Below are positions 62,789 to 64,000 of a stretch of DNA of 64,000 nucleotides, in pieces (positions within the stretch are counted from its first letter, which is position 1; each line of letters opens with the position of its first letter). The notes under the pieces are model-generated. The model made no database searches, was not told where the DNA came from, and was given only the letters and a program-made list of their open reading frames with translations. Origin of the DNA: CAVSRC01 sp963762605 (GTDB taxonomy: Bacteria; Pseudomonadota; Alphaproteobacteria; Rhizobiales; Kaistiaceae). The DNA lies in contig CAVXLJ010000031.1 of assembly GCA_963762605.1 (NCBI GenBank), positions 111,839 through 175,838 of the forward strand, written 5' to 3'. The position numbers and the translations under genes were made by a program.

Positions 62789-64000
62789 GCACGGCGGCGG
62801 TCGCTTCCGACGTCCGCAGCGCCGCGCCGACTTGGCGCTTCGGCCGCAAGCTCGGCGATTTGGCGCTCGGCCTGATCATCTTCCTCGGCGGCTTCGTCAT
62901 TCATGAGCCGGCGCCCTACGAACTGCTGCTCCTGCCCGTCATCGTCGCCTGGACCTTCTTCGGCCTGAAGATCAACCGCGCCTTCCTGCCTCTGGTGCTG
63001 CTCCTGGCGCTCTATCTGGTTGGCGGCATTCTGGCGCTGACACAGCTGCCGTCGATCAGCACCGGCGTCCTCTACACCGCGACCAGCGCCTTCCTCATGC
63101 TGTCGGCGATCTTCTTCGCCGCGGTCATTGCCGAGGCGCCGATGCGGCGGCTGACCGTTATCAGGACGGCCTATATCGCCGCCGCCGTCCTCACATCGCT
63201 CGCCGGCATCGGCGGCTATTTTCATGTCATCCCCGGCGGCGGCATGTTCCTGCGCTATGGCCGCGTCATGGGTGCCTTCCAGGACCCCAACGTCTTCGCT
63301 CCCTTCCTGGTGCTGCCGATCGCGCTGCTCTTCCGCGACATCCTCAGCCAGCGGCTCCGCAACAACCTGTTCAACGTGGCGCTTCTGCTCATTCTGCTCC
63401 TGGCCGAGTTCCTCGCCTTCTCGCGCGCCGCCTGGGGCATGACGGCACTCGTTCTCGTGCTGGTCGGCGTGTTCACCTACGTCAACGAGCCGCGCCAGCT
63501 CGGCCGCCTGCGTGTCGTCGTCTTCTTCGCCGCCGGGCTGGTTGCCATTGCCATGCTGGTCGCCGTCGCCCTGTCGATCCCGGCCGTCTACCACCTGTTC
63601 GAACAGCGCGCCCAACTCCTCGAGAGCTACGATGCCGGTCATCTCGGGCGCTTCGCCCGCCAGGCGATCGGCTTCTTCCTCGTCCAGCAGCATCCGCTCG
63701 GCATCGGCCCCGAACAATTCGGCAAGCTGCTCGGCGAGGACGAGCACAACATGTGGCTGAAGGGCTTCACCACCTACGGCTGGATCGGCGGCTTCTCCTA
63801 CATCGTCCTGGTCATCTGGACGCTGGTCGTCTCCTTCCCGCTGCTGTTCAAGCAGCGGCCGTGGACGCCGATCGTGCAGTGTGCCTTCGCCGTCTTTGTC
63901 GGCCACGTGATGATCCACAACGTCATCGACAACGACCACTGGCGCCATCTCTTCCTGCTCTACGGCATGCTGTGGGGCGCGGTCGCCGCCGAAAGGATGC
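62785..64000 (+). CDS. O-antigen ligase/polymerase-like membrane protein (3' end beyond window)
   Basis: The frame opens with a TTG overlapping the stop of the preceding gene and runs to the window edge (405 codons). About ten TMs are visible. The conserved Wzy_C/WaaL region is present: GRVMGAFQDPNVFAPFLVLP, LAFSRAAWGM, then a periplasmic loop with QQHPLGIGPEQF and DEHNMWLKGFTTYGWIGG. It would polymerise or ligate the repeat units made by the preceding enzymes. Confidence 0.87.
   Translation, partial: MSTAAVASDVRSAAPTWRFGRKLGDLALGLIIFLGGFVIHEPAPYELLLLPVIVAWTFFGLKINRAFLPLVLLLALYLVGGILALTQLPSISTGVLYTATSAFLMLSAIFFAAVIAEAPMRRLTVIRTAYIAAAVLTSLAGIGGYFHVIPGGGMFLRYGRVMGAFQDPNVFAPFLVLPIALLFRDILSQRLRNNLFNVALLLILLLAEFLAFSRAAWGMTALVLVLVGVFTYVNEPRQLGRLRVVVFFAAGLVAIAMLVAVALSIPAVYHLFEQRAQLLESYDAGHLGRFARQAIGFFLVQQHPLGIGPEQFGKLLGEDEHNMWLKGFTTYGWIGGFSYIVLVIWTLVVSFPLLFKQRPWTPIVQCAFAVFVGHVMIHNVIDNDHWRHLFLLYGMLWGAVAAERM

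Noticed and set aside
1..64000. CRISPR arrays, rRNA genes, complete insertion sequences
   Set aside because: No regularly spaced repeats, no rRNA sequence and no transposase were seen. The repeats found are att sites, cassette ends, tandem gene copies and one segmental duplication.

Overview
This window is GC-rich alphaproteobacterial chromosome, most likely order Hyphomicrobiales (Rhizobiales). The evidence is codon use, gene order and gene families. The blocks rplM-rpsI-argC, ctaA next to a DUF2842 gene, and class I aminotransferase-hom-glpX-recJ are familiar from that order. I cannot name a genus.

Layout. 1-2119: tail of a spermidine synthase-like gene and its separate membrane half, a double cold-shock-domain protein, glyoxalase I and tRNA-Glu(UUC). 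2103-13957: an 11.8-kb integrated island bounded by a 17-bp direct repeat of the tRNA-Glu 3' end. It carries a decayed tyrosine integrase at its right end. Inside are a decayed helicase-like ATPase, an overlapping pair of nucleotide-modification-associated genes (Nmad3, then Nmad2 with a frameshift), a YkgJ-type cysteine-cluster protein, a frameshifted serine recombinase plus a second fragment of it, a broken ClpP-like/SPOR protein, and two cassette-like units. Each unit is enclosed by the same short inverted repeat, and its last ORF stops inside the right-hand repeat. 13958-18642: a DsbA-like protein, an SDR gene and a segmental duplication that left a truncated second SDR and a stray 3' end of a mannitol dehydrogenase-family gene.

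17149-23734: a hexuronate/mannonate module with a polyol/hexuronate dehydrogenase, a TRAP transporter, a GntR regulator and a ManD-type dehydratase. 23798-34528: MFS exporter, universal stress protein, acyltransferase-fold protein, a glutaredoxin-CcdA fusion, a second YkgJ protein, recJ, glpX, hom and an aminotransferase. 34588-49894: PHA synthase, several exported unknowns, a TetR/SDR divergent pair with clear operators, an adenylate cyclase-TPR protein, a lytic transglycosylase, an SPW membrane protein, a DrrAB-type ABC pair, a type-B carboxylesterase, O-acetylhomoserine sulfhydrylase and a CoA-binding protein.

50213-55607: rplM-rpsI, then three tandem TupA-like ATP-grasp genes on the opposite strand, then argC. 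The three copies share almost identical N-terminal halves and have divergent C-terminal halves. 55618-64000: ctaA, DUF2842, then an exopolysaccharide locus: chain-length co-polymerase, export lipoprotein, glycosyltransferase, polyprenyl-phosphate sugar transferase and an O-antigen ligase-like protein that runs off the end. A CtrA-type box lies in the promoter region of this locus.

Many genes carry single-base frameshifts, in the island and in several otherwise healthy chromosomal genes (ABC ATPase, carboxylesterase, cyclase, chain-length protein, one TupA copy). Sequencing or assembly indels are therefore a real alternative to biological decay, and each broken gene should be read with that in mind.
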